From the NCBI RefSeq assembly GCF_021545785.1, contig NZ_CP079801.1, positions 3,654,001-3,718,000 of the forward strand: a DNA stretch of 64,000 bases. The letters are read 5' to 3'. The notes beneath the pieces were generated by a model. It saw only the letters and a program-made list of their open reading frames with translations, did no database searches and was not told the origin of the DNA. Every line of letters starts with the position of its first letter. Position 1 is the first letter of the stretch. The position numbers and the translations under genes were made by a program. This DNA is from Halopseudomonas maritima. GTDB lineage: Bacteria; Pseudomonadota; Gammaproteobacteria; Pseudomonadales; Pseudomonadaceae. Below are positions 53,122 through 63,193 of the stretch, in pieces.

Positions 53122-53871
53122 ATGAAGGTACTTGTAGCGGTTAAGCGAGTCGTTGATTACAACGTCAAGGTTCGCGTCAAGGCGGACAACTCCGGTGTTG
53201 ATCTGGCCAACGTCAAAATGTCCATGAACCCCTTCTGCGAGATTGCCGTAGAAGAAGCTGTTCGCCTGAAAGAGAAGGGCGTAGCCACCGAAATCGTCGC
53301 TGTCACTGTCGGCCCGACCGCCGCCCAGGAACAACTGCGCACCGCCCTGGCACTGGGCGCCGATCGCGCGGTTCTGGTTGAGTCCGCAGACGATCTGAGC
53401 TCCCTGGCCATCGCCAAGGCGCTGAAAGCAGTTGTTGATAAAGAGCAGCCGCAACTGGTTATCCTCGGCAAGCAAGCCATCGACTCCGACAACAACCAGA
53501 CTGGCCAGATGCTGGCTGCACTGTCTGGCTACGCTCAGGGCACCTTTGCCTCTGAAGTCGCCGTTGAAGGCGACAGCGTCAAGGTCACCCGTGAAATCGA
53601 CGGCGGTCTGCAGACCGTTGCTCTGAAGCTACCGGCCATTGTTACCACTGACCTGCGTCTGAACGAGCCGCGCTACGCCTCCTTGCCGAACATCATGAAG
53701 GCCAAGAAGAAGCCGCTGGAAACCCTCAAGCCGGAAGATCTGGGCGTGAGCACTGCCTCCACCGTCTCCACCCTGAAGGTTGAAGCCCCGGCTGCCCGCA
53801 GTGCTGGCATCAAGGTCAAGAGCGTTGACGAGCTGGTCGACAAACTGAAGAACGAAGCCAAGGTGATCTGA
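53122..53871 (+). CDS. etfB: Electron transfer flavoprotein beta subunit
   Basis: 249-aa cytoplasmic subunit that binds AMP and pairs with EtfA to carry electrons from acyl-CoA and other dehydrogenases. It opens MKVLVAVKRVVDYNVKVRV, with KQAIDSDNNQTGQMLAALSG, and LPAIVTTDLRLNEPRYASLP, the ETF-beta signature region. ATG 53122 has GAGG 6-9 nt upstream; the in-frame extension to 53080 has none. etfA follows 2 nt after the stop, so the pair is co-translated. It is divergent from the ubiquinone oxidoreductase. Confidence 0.97.
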   Translation: MKVLVAVKRVVDYNVKVRVKADNSGVDLANVKMSMNPFCEIAVEEAVRLKEKGVATEIVAVTVGPTAAQEQLRTALALGADRAVLVESADDLSSLAIAKALKAVVDKEQPQLVILGKQAIDSDNNQTGQMLAALSGYAQGTFASEVAVEGDSVKVTREIDGGLQTVALKLPAIVTTDLRLNEPRYASLPNIMKAKKKPLETLKPEDLGVSTASTVSTLKVEAPAARSAGIKVKSVDELVDKLKNEAKVI

Positions 53872-53873
53872 AC

Positions 53874-54803
53874 ATGAGCATTCTGGTTATTGCTGAACAC
53901 AACAACGCCGAGCTGAACGCAGCTACCCTGAACACCGTTGCGGCCGCTCAGGCTATCGGTGGCGACATCGACGTACTGGTTGCCGGTGCTGGCTGCGCAG
54001 CTGTTGCTGACGCCGCCGCCAAGGTGGCTGGCGTAAGCAAGGTCCTGCTGGCTGATAACGCTGCCTACGCAAACCTGCTGCCGGAAAACGTTTCCCTGCT
54101 GATCGCTGAACTGGGCAAGGGTTACAGCCACATCCTGGCTCCGGCCAGCACCAACGGCAAAAACTACCTACCGCGCGTTGCTGCGCTGCTGGACGTTGAT
54201 CAGATCTCCGAGATCACTGCTGTTGAGAGCGCTGACACCTTCAAGCGCCCGATCTACGCCGGTAACGCGATTGCCACCGTGCAGTCCAGCGCCGCCATCA
54301 AGGTTATCACCGTACGTACCACCGGCTTTGACGCTGTTGCAGCCGAAGGCGGCAGCGCTGCCGTTGAAGCCGTTGCCTCTGCCCACGACGCTGGCACCTC
54401 CAGCTTTGTTGGTGAAGAGCTGGCCAAGTCTGACCGTCCGGAACTGGCTGGTGCCAAGATCGTCATCTCTGGTGGTCGCGGCATGCAGAACGGCGACAAC
54501 TTCGAAATGCTGTACAAGGTCGCCGACAAGCTGGGCGCTGCTGTAGGTGCCTCGCGCGCCGCGGTTGACGCAGGCTTTGTACCGAACGACATGCAGGTTG
54601 GTCAGACCGGTAAGATCGTTGCGCCGCAGCTGTACGTTGCGGTCGGCATCTCCGGCGCCATCCAGCACTTGGCCGGTATGAAAGACTCCAAGGTGATCGT
54701 TGCGATCAACAAGGACGAAGAAGCGCCGATCTTCCAGGTAGCCGATTACGGCCTGGTAGCCGATCTGTTCGAGGCTATCCCTGAGCTGGAAGGTAAGCTC
54801 TAA
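53874..54803 (+). CDS. etfA: Electron transfer flavoprotein alpha subunit
   Basis: 309-aa subunit carrying FAD. The C-terminal FAD domain at about 190-305 has the ETF-alpha signature VAVGISGAIQHLAGMKDSKV followed by VAINKDEEAPIF, plus RGMQNGDNFEMLYKVAD. It starts 2 nt after etfB stops. A hairpin without a U-tract (54811-54827) follows the stop. Confidence 0.97.
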   Translation: MSILVIAEHNNAELNAATLNTVAAAQAIGGDIDVLVAGAGCAAVADAAAKVAGVSKVLLADNAAYANLLPENVSLLIAELGKGYSHILAPASTNGKNYLPRVAALLDVDQISEITAVESADTFKRPIYAGNAIATVQSSAAIKVITVRTTGFDAVAAEGGSAAVEAVASAHDAGTSSFVGEELAKSDRPELAGAKIVISGGRGMQNGDNFEMLYKVADKLGAAVGASRAAVDAGFVPNDMQVGQTGKIVAPQLYVAVGISGAIQHLAGMKDSKVIVAINKDEEAPIFQVADYGLVADLFEAIPELEGKL

Positions 54804-54810
54804 ACCACAA

Positions 54811-54827
54811 GCCGGCCTTCGGCCGGC
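54811..54827 (+). terminator. GC hairpin after etfA
   Basis: GCCGGCC (54811-54817), loop TTC, GGCCGGC (54821-54827), 7 nt past the etfA stop. No T-run follows directly. Confidence 0.4.
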
Positions 54828-54829
54828 GG

Positions 54830-55205
54830 CTGGACGCTAGAAGCTGAAAGCTGGAAGACCGCCGCCGCGTGAGTGGCTGGTTTTTTCGGTTTAAACAACC
54901 CCCTGGCGCGCAAGCGTTGGGGGGGGGTGTTTTTGGGGAAAGGGTTGAGGGTTGGCTGGAAGCTGGAAGCCATAATTCTCAGTGAGTGGCTGGGTAAATG
55001 GGAAGGACCTCTGCCGTGCACACCCCGTCAAGCGGGAGCTGGGCTAAACCTCGCTACCTGAAACACGTCAGACTGCCTCAAGCTTCAAGCCTTCAGCCTC
55101 TGGCCTCCAGCCAAACCCATCTATCGAGGGCGCGCCAAAAAGCTACGCCAGGGCGCGAATCCCCGTCACTCCGCCGATCTAAACCTTCCAGCTTCCAGCC
55201 GTAGG
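54830..55205. repeat. Gene-free stretch with dispersed GCTGGAAG/CTTCCAGC repeats
   Basis: The 408-nt gap 54804-55211 holds no convincing gene. It contains many short related units: AGCTGAAAGCTGGAAG near 54844, GGCTGGAAGCTGGAAGCC near 54955, the reverse-oriented AGCTTCAAGCCTTCAGCC near 55082 and CTTCCAGCTTCCAGCC near 55184. AGCTGGAAG is followed 11 or 12 nt later by GTGAGTGGCTGG at two places (54850-54881 and 54961-54993). A run of nine G (54919-54927) is also present. Similar repeats lie at 50978-51014, on the far side of the etf genes. Confidence 0.6.
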
Positions 55206-55211
55206 TCGGCT

Positions 55212-55934
55212 CTAGAGCGTGAAAGCTTCGAGGCGCTTGCCGTTTTCGTCGACTTCCAGCGCCCAGCCGGCCTGGTCCCAGTCTCCTAGCACGATACGCT
55301 GTGCAGGCTCGCCATCGATCATCAGGTCGTGGGTGGCGGGGCGGTGGGTGTGGCCGTGGATCAGTGTTCTTACGCCTTTCTCACGCATGATGTGGGCGAC
55401 CGCGCCGAGGTTGACGTCGGTAATGTCGGCGGCTTTCATGCGGGTGCGGTTCTGGCTTTCATCGCGCAGCTTGCGGCCCAGTTTGTAGCGGGTACGTTTG
55501 GGCAGGTTGCGCAGCAACAGGCGGCTGGCAGGGTTGCGTAGCCAGCGGCGCATGCGCATATATTCCAGGTCGTCAGTGCAGAGGCTGTCGCCGTGCATCA
55601 ACAGCACGGGCTCACCGTTTAACTTGACCACTGCTGGGTCGTTCAGCAGCGTGCAGCCGGCGGTGCGGCAGAAGCGTCGGCCGAGCAGAAAGTCCCGATT
55701 GCCGTGCATCAGGTAGACGCGAGTGCCTAGCGAGCTCAGATGGGCGAGGGCGCCAACAACCTCGCGGCCCAGGTCGTCGATGGTGTCATCGCCCAGCCAC
55801 ACCTCAAAGAAGTCGCCAAGGATATACAGTTCGTCAAAGTCAGGGGCGCGGGTTTTCAGTAGACGCAAAAACGCCCGGGTGATATCCGGGCGTTTGGTTT
55901 CCAGATGCAGATCCGAGATGAACAGATAGCGCAT
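55212..55934 (-). CDS. lpxH: UDP-2,3-diacylglucosamine diphosphatase
   Basis: 240-aa peripheral membrane metallophosphoesterase that makes lipid X from UDP-2,3-diacylglucosamine in lipid A synthesis. Metal-binding blocks: FISDLHLE (Asp8, His10), LGDFFEVWLGDD, HGNRDFLLG, MHGDSLCTDD and HGHTHRPA, in the LpxH order and length. It starts 12 nt after the ppiB stop on the same strand, so the two form an operon, as in other pseudomonads. Confidence 0.96.
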   Translation of the reverse strand: MRYLFISDLHLETKRPDITRAFLRLLKTRAPDFDELYILGDFFEVWLGDDTIDDLGREVVGALAHLSSLGTRVYLMHGNRDFLLGRRFCRTAGCTLLNDPAVVKLNGEPVLLMHGDSLCTDDLEYMRMRRWLRNPASRLLLRNLPKRTRYKLGRKLRDESQNRTRMKAADITDVNLGAVAHIMREKGVRTLIHGHTHRPATHDLMIDGEPAQRIVLGDWDQAGWALEVDENGKRLEAFTL

Positions 55935-55946
55935 CGGGTAAGAGGC

Positions 55947-56441
55947 TCAGTCGACCAGTTCGGCGCGCTCGATGATCACGTCCTCGGCCGGCACGTCCTG
56001 ATGGCCGGAGCGGGAGGTGGTGCGTACCGCCTTGATCTTCTCAACCACGTCCATGCCATCAGTTACCTGGCCGAACACAGCGTAACCCCAGCCGTGCATG
56101 GTGGGAGCAGAGAAGTTCAGGAAGTCGTTGTCAGCCACGTTGATGAAGAACTGCGCGCTGGCCGAGTGCGGATCAGGCGTACGGGCCATGGCGACGGTGC
56201 CGACCTTGTTGCTGACGCCGTTGTCGGCTTCGTTCTTGATCGGGTCGCGAGTGTCTTTCTGCTGCATGCCGGGTGCAAAGCCGCCGCCCTGAATCATGAA
56301 GTTGCTGATAACGCGGTGGAAGATGGTGCCGTCGTAGTGGCCGTCACGCACATACTGTTTGAAGTTCTCGACGGTCACCGGGGCCTTGTCGGCAAAGAGT
56401 TCCAGGGTGATGACGCCGTAGTTGGTATGCAGTTTGACCAT
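55947..56441 (-). CDS. ppiB: Cytoplasmic peptidyl-prolyl cis-trans isomerase (cyclophilin) B
   Basis: 164-aa cyclophilin without signal peptide: MVKLHTNYGVITLELFADKA, the catalytic block FHRVISNFMIQGGGF, SASAQFFINVADND and WGYAVFGQVTDGMDVV. ATG 56441 is supported by GAGGAT upstream and by homology; the frame to 56498 lacks both. It is divergent from glnS and heads an operon with lpxH. Confidence 0.96.
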   Translation of the reverse strand: MVKLHTNYGVITLELFADKAPVTVENFKQYVRDGHYDGTIFHRVISNFMIQGGGFAPGMQQKDTRDPIKNEADNGVSNKVGTVAMARTPDPHSASAQFFINVADNDFLNFSAPTMHGWGYAVFGQVTDGMDVVEKIKAVRTTSRSGHQDVPAEDVIIERAELVD

Positions 56442-56497
56442 GGGGTAATCCTCAGACAGTCGGGCAATTGGGGTGAGATGCCCGCTGCATTGCTGCA

Positions 56498-56526
56498 TTC
56501 AGGCACCTGCAAGTTTCGGGTATGAT
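56498..56526 (+). promoter_or_regulatory. Possible promoter of the glnS operon
   Basis: TTCAGG (56498-56503), a 17-nt spacer and TATGAT (56521-56526), about 110 nt before glnS. The -10 is 5/6 and the -35 weak. Confidence 0.35.
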
Positions 56527-56636
56527 ACGGGTTTTGGCCATGATGGCCTAGGGATGCGCCGACTATTGCAATGGCGGCGCGGTCCCGAGTGATCCCTGAT
56601 GCGAAAAACATCACCTGAGCGAGTTTTGCCGACCTT

Positions 56637-58303
<1,667 letters not shown>

Positions 58304-58304
<1 letters not shown>

Positions 58305-59689
58305 TGGCGCTCGCACTCTACAACACCCTGAGCAAGACCAAGGAAACCTTCAAGCCGCTGGTCGGTAACCAGGTTCGCATGTACGTCTGCGGCATGACGG
58401 TCTATGACTTCTGCCACATCGGTCACGCGCGGGTGATGGTTGCGTTCGACGTGGTGGCGCGCTGGTTCCGTCACCGCGGCTATGACCTGACCTACGTGCG
58501 CAACATCACCGACATTGACGACAAGATCATCAAGCGCGCCAACGAAAACGGTGAAACCTTCGAGCAACTGACCGAGCGCATGATCGCAGCCATGCACGAA
58601 GACGAGGCGCGCCTGAATGTGCTGCGTCCGGATCAGGAGCCGCGTGCCAGTCAGCATATCGAGGGTATGTTCTCGATGATTCAGACGCTGATCGACAAGG
58701 GCTACGCCTACGCGCCGGGTAACGGCGACGTGTATTACCGCGTCGGCAAGTTCGAAGGCTACGGCAAGCTCTCGCGCCGCAAGATCGAAGATCTGAAAAT
58801 CGGCGCGCGCATCGAAGTGGACGAAGCCAAGCAAGACCCGCTGGACTTTGTGCTGTGGAAAGCCGCTAAGCCGGGTGAGCCGAGCTGGACATCGCCCTGG
58901 GGTGACGGCCGCCCCGGTTGGCATATCGAGTGCTCGGTGATGTCCACCTGCTGCCTGGGTAACACCTTTGATATCCACGGCGGCGGCCCGGATCTGGTGT
59001 TCCCGCATCACGAGAACGAGATCGCCCAGAGCGAAGCGGCCACCGGTGAGCAGTACGCGGCAGCCTGGATGCACGCCGGTGCGGTGCGCGTTGACGGCGA
59101 GAAGATGTCCAAGAGCCTGGGCAACTTTTTCACCATTCGTGAAGTGCTGGAAAAGTACCATCCGGAGGTCGTTCGCTACCTGCTGGTCTCCAGCCACTAC
59201 CGCAGCGCCATCAACTACTCCGAAGACAACCTCAAGGAAGCCAAGGGCGCGCTGGAGCGCTTTTATATAGCGCTAAAGGGCTTGCCTGATGCAGCGCCGG
59301 CCGGCGGCGAGGCCTTTGCTGCGCGCTTTGCGGCGGCGATGGATGATGACTTCAATAGCCCAGAGGCCTGCGCCGTGCTGTTTGAAATGGTGCGCGAAGT
59401 CAATCGCCTGAAAGAGTCCGACCTTGCTGCAGCGGCTGGCTTGGCAGCACATCTGCGCCAGCTTGCCGAGGTGTTGGGCGTATTGCAGCTGGACGCGGAC
59501 GCCTTCTTGCAGGCAGGGGCTGCCGGTAAGGTCGACGCCGCTGAGGTGGAAGCGCTGATCGCAGCACGCTTGCAGGCCCGTGCCGATAAGAATTGGGCCG
59601 AATCCGACCGTATTCGTGATCAGCTGACCGCCATGGGCGTGGTGCTGGAAGACGGCAAGGGCGGCACCACCTGGCGGTTGGCGGAATAA
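58304..59689 (+). CDS. cysS: Cysteinyl-tRNA synthetase
   Basis: 461-aa class I synthetase charging tRNA-Cys. Zinc ligand Cys29 in YVCGMTVYDFCHIGHARV, HIGH at 38-41 and KMSKS at 267-271 are all visible; the C-terminal DALR-like helical region follows. It overlaps glnS by 1 nt and the SDR gene by 1 nt, a tightly coupled three-gene operon. Confidence 0.97.
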
Positions 59690-60474
59690 TGCCGCATAAC
59701 ATGACCGACCTCCGGGGCCGCGTGGCCCTGGTGACCGGTGCCGGCAGTGCTGATGGTATCGGCTTTGCTATCGCGAAGATGTTCCACGCAGTGGGCGCTA
59801 CCGTGGTGTTGACCTCGACCACCAATCGCATCTTTCAGCGTCAGAACGAGCTGGACCCGGAGCGCAGTCGGAGCCTCGCTGTGGTGGCAGACCTGACTCA
59901 CCCCGAGCAGGCTGCTCAGCTTGTTGAGCAGATCATGGGGCAGTTTGGGCGTATCGATATTCTGGTCAATAACGCCGGGATGTCCCAGTCGGGCGTTGAA
60001 GAACCGCTGGGTGATCTGTTTCACCGTATGGCCTTTGATCACTGGCAGCGCGAAATCGACCTGAACCTCAACACTTGTGTGCACGTGAGTCAGCCGGTGC
60101 TTCAGCACATGTTGACTGCCGGATTTGGGCGGGTGATCAACATTGCCTCGGTCACTGGGCCGTTGGTGACCTTTCCGGGTACGGCCGGTTACAGCGCTGC
60201 CAAGTCGGCCATGGTTGGTTTGACGCGCTCCATCGCCCATGAAGTGGCGGGGCAGGGGATTACGGTTAACGCCATCGCGCCGGGCTGGATTCACACCCCC
60301 TCCAGCTTGCCCGCCGAGCTGGAAGCAGGAAGGCACACCCCGGTTGGCCGCCCCGGTCGCCCGGACGAAGTGGCACGGGTTGCGTTGTTTTTAGCTAGCG
60401 AAGGCTGCAGCTACATGACGGGCCAGATGCTGGTAGTCGACGGCGGTAACTCGCTGCAGGAAATAAAAGGTTAG
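59689..60474 (+). CDS. Short-chain dehydrogenase/reductase
   Basis: 261-aa NAD(P)-dependent Rossmann oxidoreductase: TGAGSADGIGFAIAK (dinucleotide loop), NNAG, and the catalytic INIASV...YSAAKSAMVG (Ser, Tyr-x-x-x-Lys). FabG-like, but the substrate is unknown. ATG 59689 overlaps the cysS stop (TAATG), with GGCGGA 4 nt upstream; an alternative ATG at 59701 lacks a site. Its place in the glnS-cysS operon implies constitutive, growth-linked expression. Confidence 0.9.
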   Translation: MPHNMTDLRGRVALVTGAGSADGIGFAIAKMFHAVGATVVLTSTTNRIFQRQNELDPERSRSLAVVADLTHPEQAAQLVEQIMGQFGRIDILVNNAGMSQSGVEEPLGDLFHRMAFDHWQREIDLNLNTCVHVSQPVLQHMLTAGFGRVINIASVTGPLVTFPGTAGYSAAKSAMVGLTRSIAHEVAGQGITVNAIAPGWIHTPSSLPAELEAGRHTPVGRPGRPDEVARVALFLASEGCSYMTGQMLVVDGGNSLQEIKG

Positions 60475-60556
60475 GGGCGCACTGATTAACGTGTGGAGTT
60501 GCTCAGCGCGCCCCTGGCCCGCCGCAGGATGGCGGGCTCATGCTGTACCAAGTCAA

Positions 60557-61969
60557 TCAATACCAGATATCGGAATTGATCTTGTCTTTCAGTTCTGGGT
60601 AGTGGTCGGCGCGAAAGACGGGTTCTACCCCGGTTTTACGCTGGGCCAGATAGTCTTTGGTCAACTTGGCGACCGTGCCTGACAGCAACAGGATACCGAT
60701 AAGGTTGATCGTGGCCATTAACCCCATGGAGGCATCGGCAGCGTTGAAGACCGTGCCTACCGCCTGATACGCCCCCCAGACCACCATTGCCAATGCGGCG
60801 CAGCGCAGGCACAGCATGCCAACCTTGCCACCCAGGCCGAGAAAGATCATGGCGTTTTCGGCGTAGGAGTAGTTGGCCACAATGGATGTAAAGGCAAAAA
60901 ACAGGATGGCGAAGGCGATAAAGTAGCGTCCGGCGTCGCCAATATGCGCTTCCATAGCCAGCTGTGTAAGCTGGGTGCCGGTCACGCCGTTGCCGGGCTC
61001 CAGCACGCCCGAGAGCAGAATCATCACTGCGGTAGCGGTACAGATCACCAGAGTGTCAATGAATACCCCGGCGGCCTGTACAAACCCCTGGGATGCAGGG
61101 TGGTGCGGATTGGGGGTGGCGGTGGCGGCGACGTTGGGCGCTGAGCCCATGCCGGCCTCGTTGGAAAACAGGCCGCGCTTGATGCCATTGAGCATGGCCG
61201 CCGTTACCGAGCCGGCGACACCGCCTGCGGCTTCCTCAAGGCCAAAGGCGCTCCTGACGATGGTTGCCAGCACGCCAGGCACCTCGCTGTAGTTCATGGC
61301 CAGTACTACCAGTGCCATCAACACGTAGGCGGCGGCCATGAAGGGCACAACAAGTTCGGCAAAGCGTGCAATGGAGCGCAGGCCGCCGAAGATGACGATG
61401 CCGGCGAGCACCGCCAGGGCAGCGCCGACAATCAACTTGTTGAAACCGAATGCACCTTCCATGGCGTCAGCAATCGAGTTGGCCTGTACGGCATTGAACA
61501 CCAACCCGAAGGAAATGATCAGGCAGACCGAAAAGATGCTGCCGGCCCAGGGTGCCTTGAGGCCCTTGGAGAGGTAGAAGGCTGGACCGCCGCGGTACTG
61601 GCCCGCACCGTCGCGGACCTTGTATAGCTGAGCGAGGGTGCTTTCAGCATACGCCGTTGCCATGCCAACCAGCGCCACCATCCACATCCAGAAAATGGCG
61701 CCGGCGCCGCCCAGATACAACGCCACAGCTACACCCGCCAGGTTACCCGTGCCGACCCGGGACGCCAGGCTGGTACATAAGGCCTGGAAGGGTGAAATGC
61801 CGGACTTGTCGCTTTGGCGTGCCCCGACTACTGAGCGAATCATTTCACCAAAGTGCAAGAACTGTAGCGCACCAAGACGGATGGTAAAGAATATGCCAAC
61901 GGCGAGCAGGCCGTAGATCAGCACATAACCCCAGAAAATTGTGTTCAGAGCGTCTATCACCGCATTCAT
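60557..61969 (-). CDS. Alanine/glycine:cation symporter family protein (AGCS)
   Basis: 470-aa inner-membrane sodium or proton symporter for alanine or glycine. About 10-11 TM helices; family blocks include ALCTSLASRVGTGNLAGVAV, GPAFYLSKG, NGIKRGLFSNEAGMGSAPN and ENAMIFLGLG. ATG 61969 is chosen since GGGGGA lies 4 nt before it; the upstream ATG at 61981 has no ribosome site. It converges on the SDR gene with an 82-nt gap lacking a clear terminator. Confidence 0.93.
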   Translation of the reverse strand: MNAVIDALNTIFWGYVLIYGLLAVGIFFTIRLGALQFLHFGEMIRSVVGARQSDKSGISPFQALCTSLASRVGTGNLAGVAVALYLGGAGAIFWMWMVALVGMATAYAESTLAQLYKVRDGAGQYRGGPAFYLSKGLKAPWAGSIFSVCLIISFGLVFNAVQANSIADAMEGAFGFNKLIVGAALAVLAGIVIFGGLRSIARFAELVVPFMAAAYVLMALVVLAMNYSEVPGVLATIVRSAFGLEEAAGGVAGSVTAAMLNGIKRGLFSNEAGMGSAPNVAATATPNPHHPASQGFVQAAGVFIDTLVICTATAVMILLSGVLEPGNGVTGTQLTQLAMEAHIGDAGRYFIAFAILFFAFTSIVANYSYAENAMIFLGLGGKVGMLCLRCAALAMVVWGAYQAVGTVFNAADASMGLMATINLIGILLLSGTVAKLTKDYLAQRKTGVEPVFRADHYPELKDKINSDIWY

Positions 61970-62166
61970 GGCGTCCCCCATGGGTCAAAGTCACAGCGTT
62001 GAAACAGATTGTTACCTCTCACTGTAGCGGTCCAGCGCTGAGTCGCCAGTAGCGCCGATCTGAGAATGGGTATTGTCAAATTTCAGAAAAGGGCAGAGGA
62101 TAGATCGGTCACAGCGATGCACGATGCAATACCGATAACAACAGCGCACAGCAAGCGAGGTGAGTC

Positions 62167-63006
62167 ATGACTGCAGTAACGCCCCCGACACTTAGGATTC
62201 AGCCGCGTCGTATCGACTTTGATCTGCCCGATCCGCTGCCTCGCCACTGGCATGGCGGTGACCCGTTTAAAACCCATTTCTTTAACGCCATGTCGCTGCT
62301 GTTTCCGGATGGTGAGCGCTTTTTCATCGACTCTGTAAGGCATTTTCGTGATCAGGTCAGCGATCCCGAGCAGCAAGCCCTGATTCGCGGTTTCATCGGG
62401 CAGGAAGGGCACCACAGTCGGGAGCACATCGAATACAACAATCGTTTGCAGGCGCTTGGCTACGACGTCGAGGCGCTGACCGCACCGGTACGGCGGCGCA
62501 TCGCCTACGCCAACAAGCACTTGTCGCCTCAGCGACGGCTCGCCGGCACGGTGGCGATGGAGCATTTCACTGCCATCATGGCTGACGCTGTGTTGCGCGA
62601 GCTGCGCTGGTTTGAGGGTGCCAGTGACCCCATGCGACGTATCTGGCGCTGGCATGCCCTTGAGGAAACCGAGCACAAGGCGGTCGCCTTTGACCTTTAT
62701 ATGCAGGTATGTGGTGACCGCAAGCAGCTGCGCCAGGCCATGCGTTACTCGACCTGGTTTTTCTTGCGCGATGTCACCCGCGGTATGTGGCATATGTTGC
62801 GTAAGGATGGCCGCTTGATGGACTTGCGTCTCTGGTATCAGGGTATGCGCTGGTTGTGGGGCCGGGGCGGATTTTTCTCCAGTCTGATGGCTTCCTATCG
62901 GGACTTTTACCGTGAAGATTTTCACCCCTGGCAGCACAACAACGAAAACTTGATGCGTGAGTGTCAGCGTGAGTTTGATGCCGCAAACACGCTTGTTCAG
63001 CGGTGA
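62167..63006 (+). CDS. Metal-dependent hydrolase family protein (PF10118-type, ferritin-like)
   Basis: 279-aa helical protein. QEGHHSREHIEYNN, MEHFTAIMADAV and WHALEETEHKAVAFD supply Glu/His pairs typical of a di-metal helical bundle, as in the predicted metal-dependent hydrolase family PF10118. The name hydrolase is a family label; an oxygenase-like role fits the ligand pattern equally well. GAGGTGA precedes ATG 62167. It is divergent from the AGCS gene. Substrate unknown. Confidence 0.85.
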   Translation: MTAVTPPTLRIQPRRIDFDLPDPLPRHWHGGDPFKTHFFNAMSLLFPDGERFFIDSVRHFRDQVSDPEQQALIRGFIGQEGHHSREHIEYNNRLQALGYDVEALTAPVRRRIAYANKHLSPQRRLAGTVAMEHFTAIMADAVLRELRWFEGASDPMRRIWRWHALEETEHKAVAFDLYMQVCGDRKQLRQAMRYSTWFFLRDVTRGMWHMLRKDGRLMDLRLWYQGMRWLWGRGGFFSSLMASYRDFYREDFHPWQHNNENLMRECQREFDAANTLVQR

Positions 63007-63193
63007 GACATTGCCCGTATCCTCTGGCGCTCAGGCCTGAAGTTGCGGCATTGCGCTGCACCCGTGAGTGCCAGTAGCGGGCATCTGGGGTTGGTTAATA
63101 TTACCCTAACAAAACCCTGAATCGTCTCGTTACGAGGCGACGGCGGCAGGCCTGTCGTGTATCCTTGCGCGCAATCTCTTGTGAGGAGTCACC

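Noticed and set aside
54919..54927. Run of nine G as a phase-variable tract
   Set aside because: It lies in the gene-free repeat stretch, not in or just before a gene, so slippage would have no evident effect.
63122..63140. 8-bp hairpin TCGTCTCG/CGAGGCGA in front of pntAA
   Set aside because: One G-U pair, a 3-nt loop, no T-run and no other supporting signal; it could be chance.
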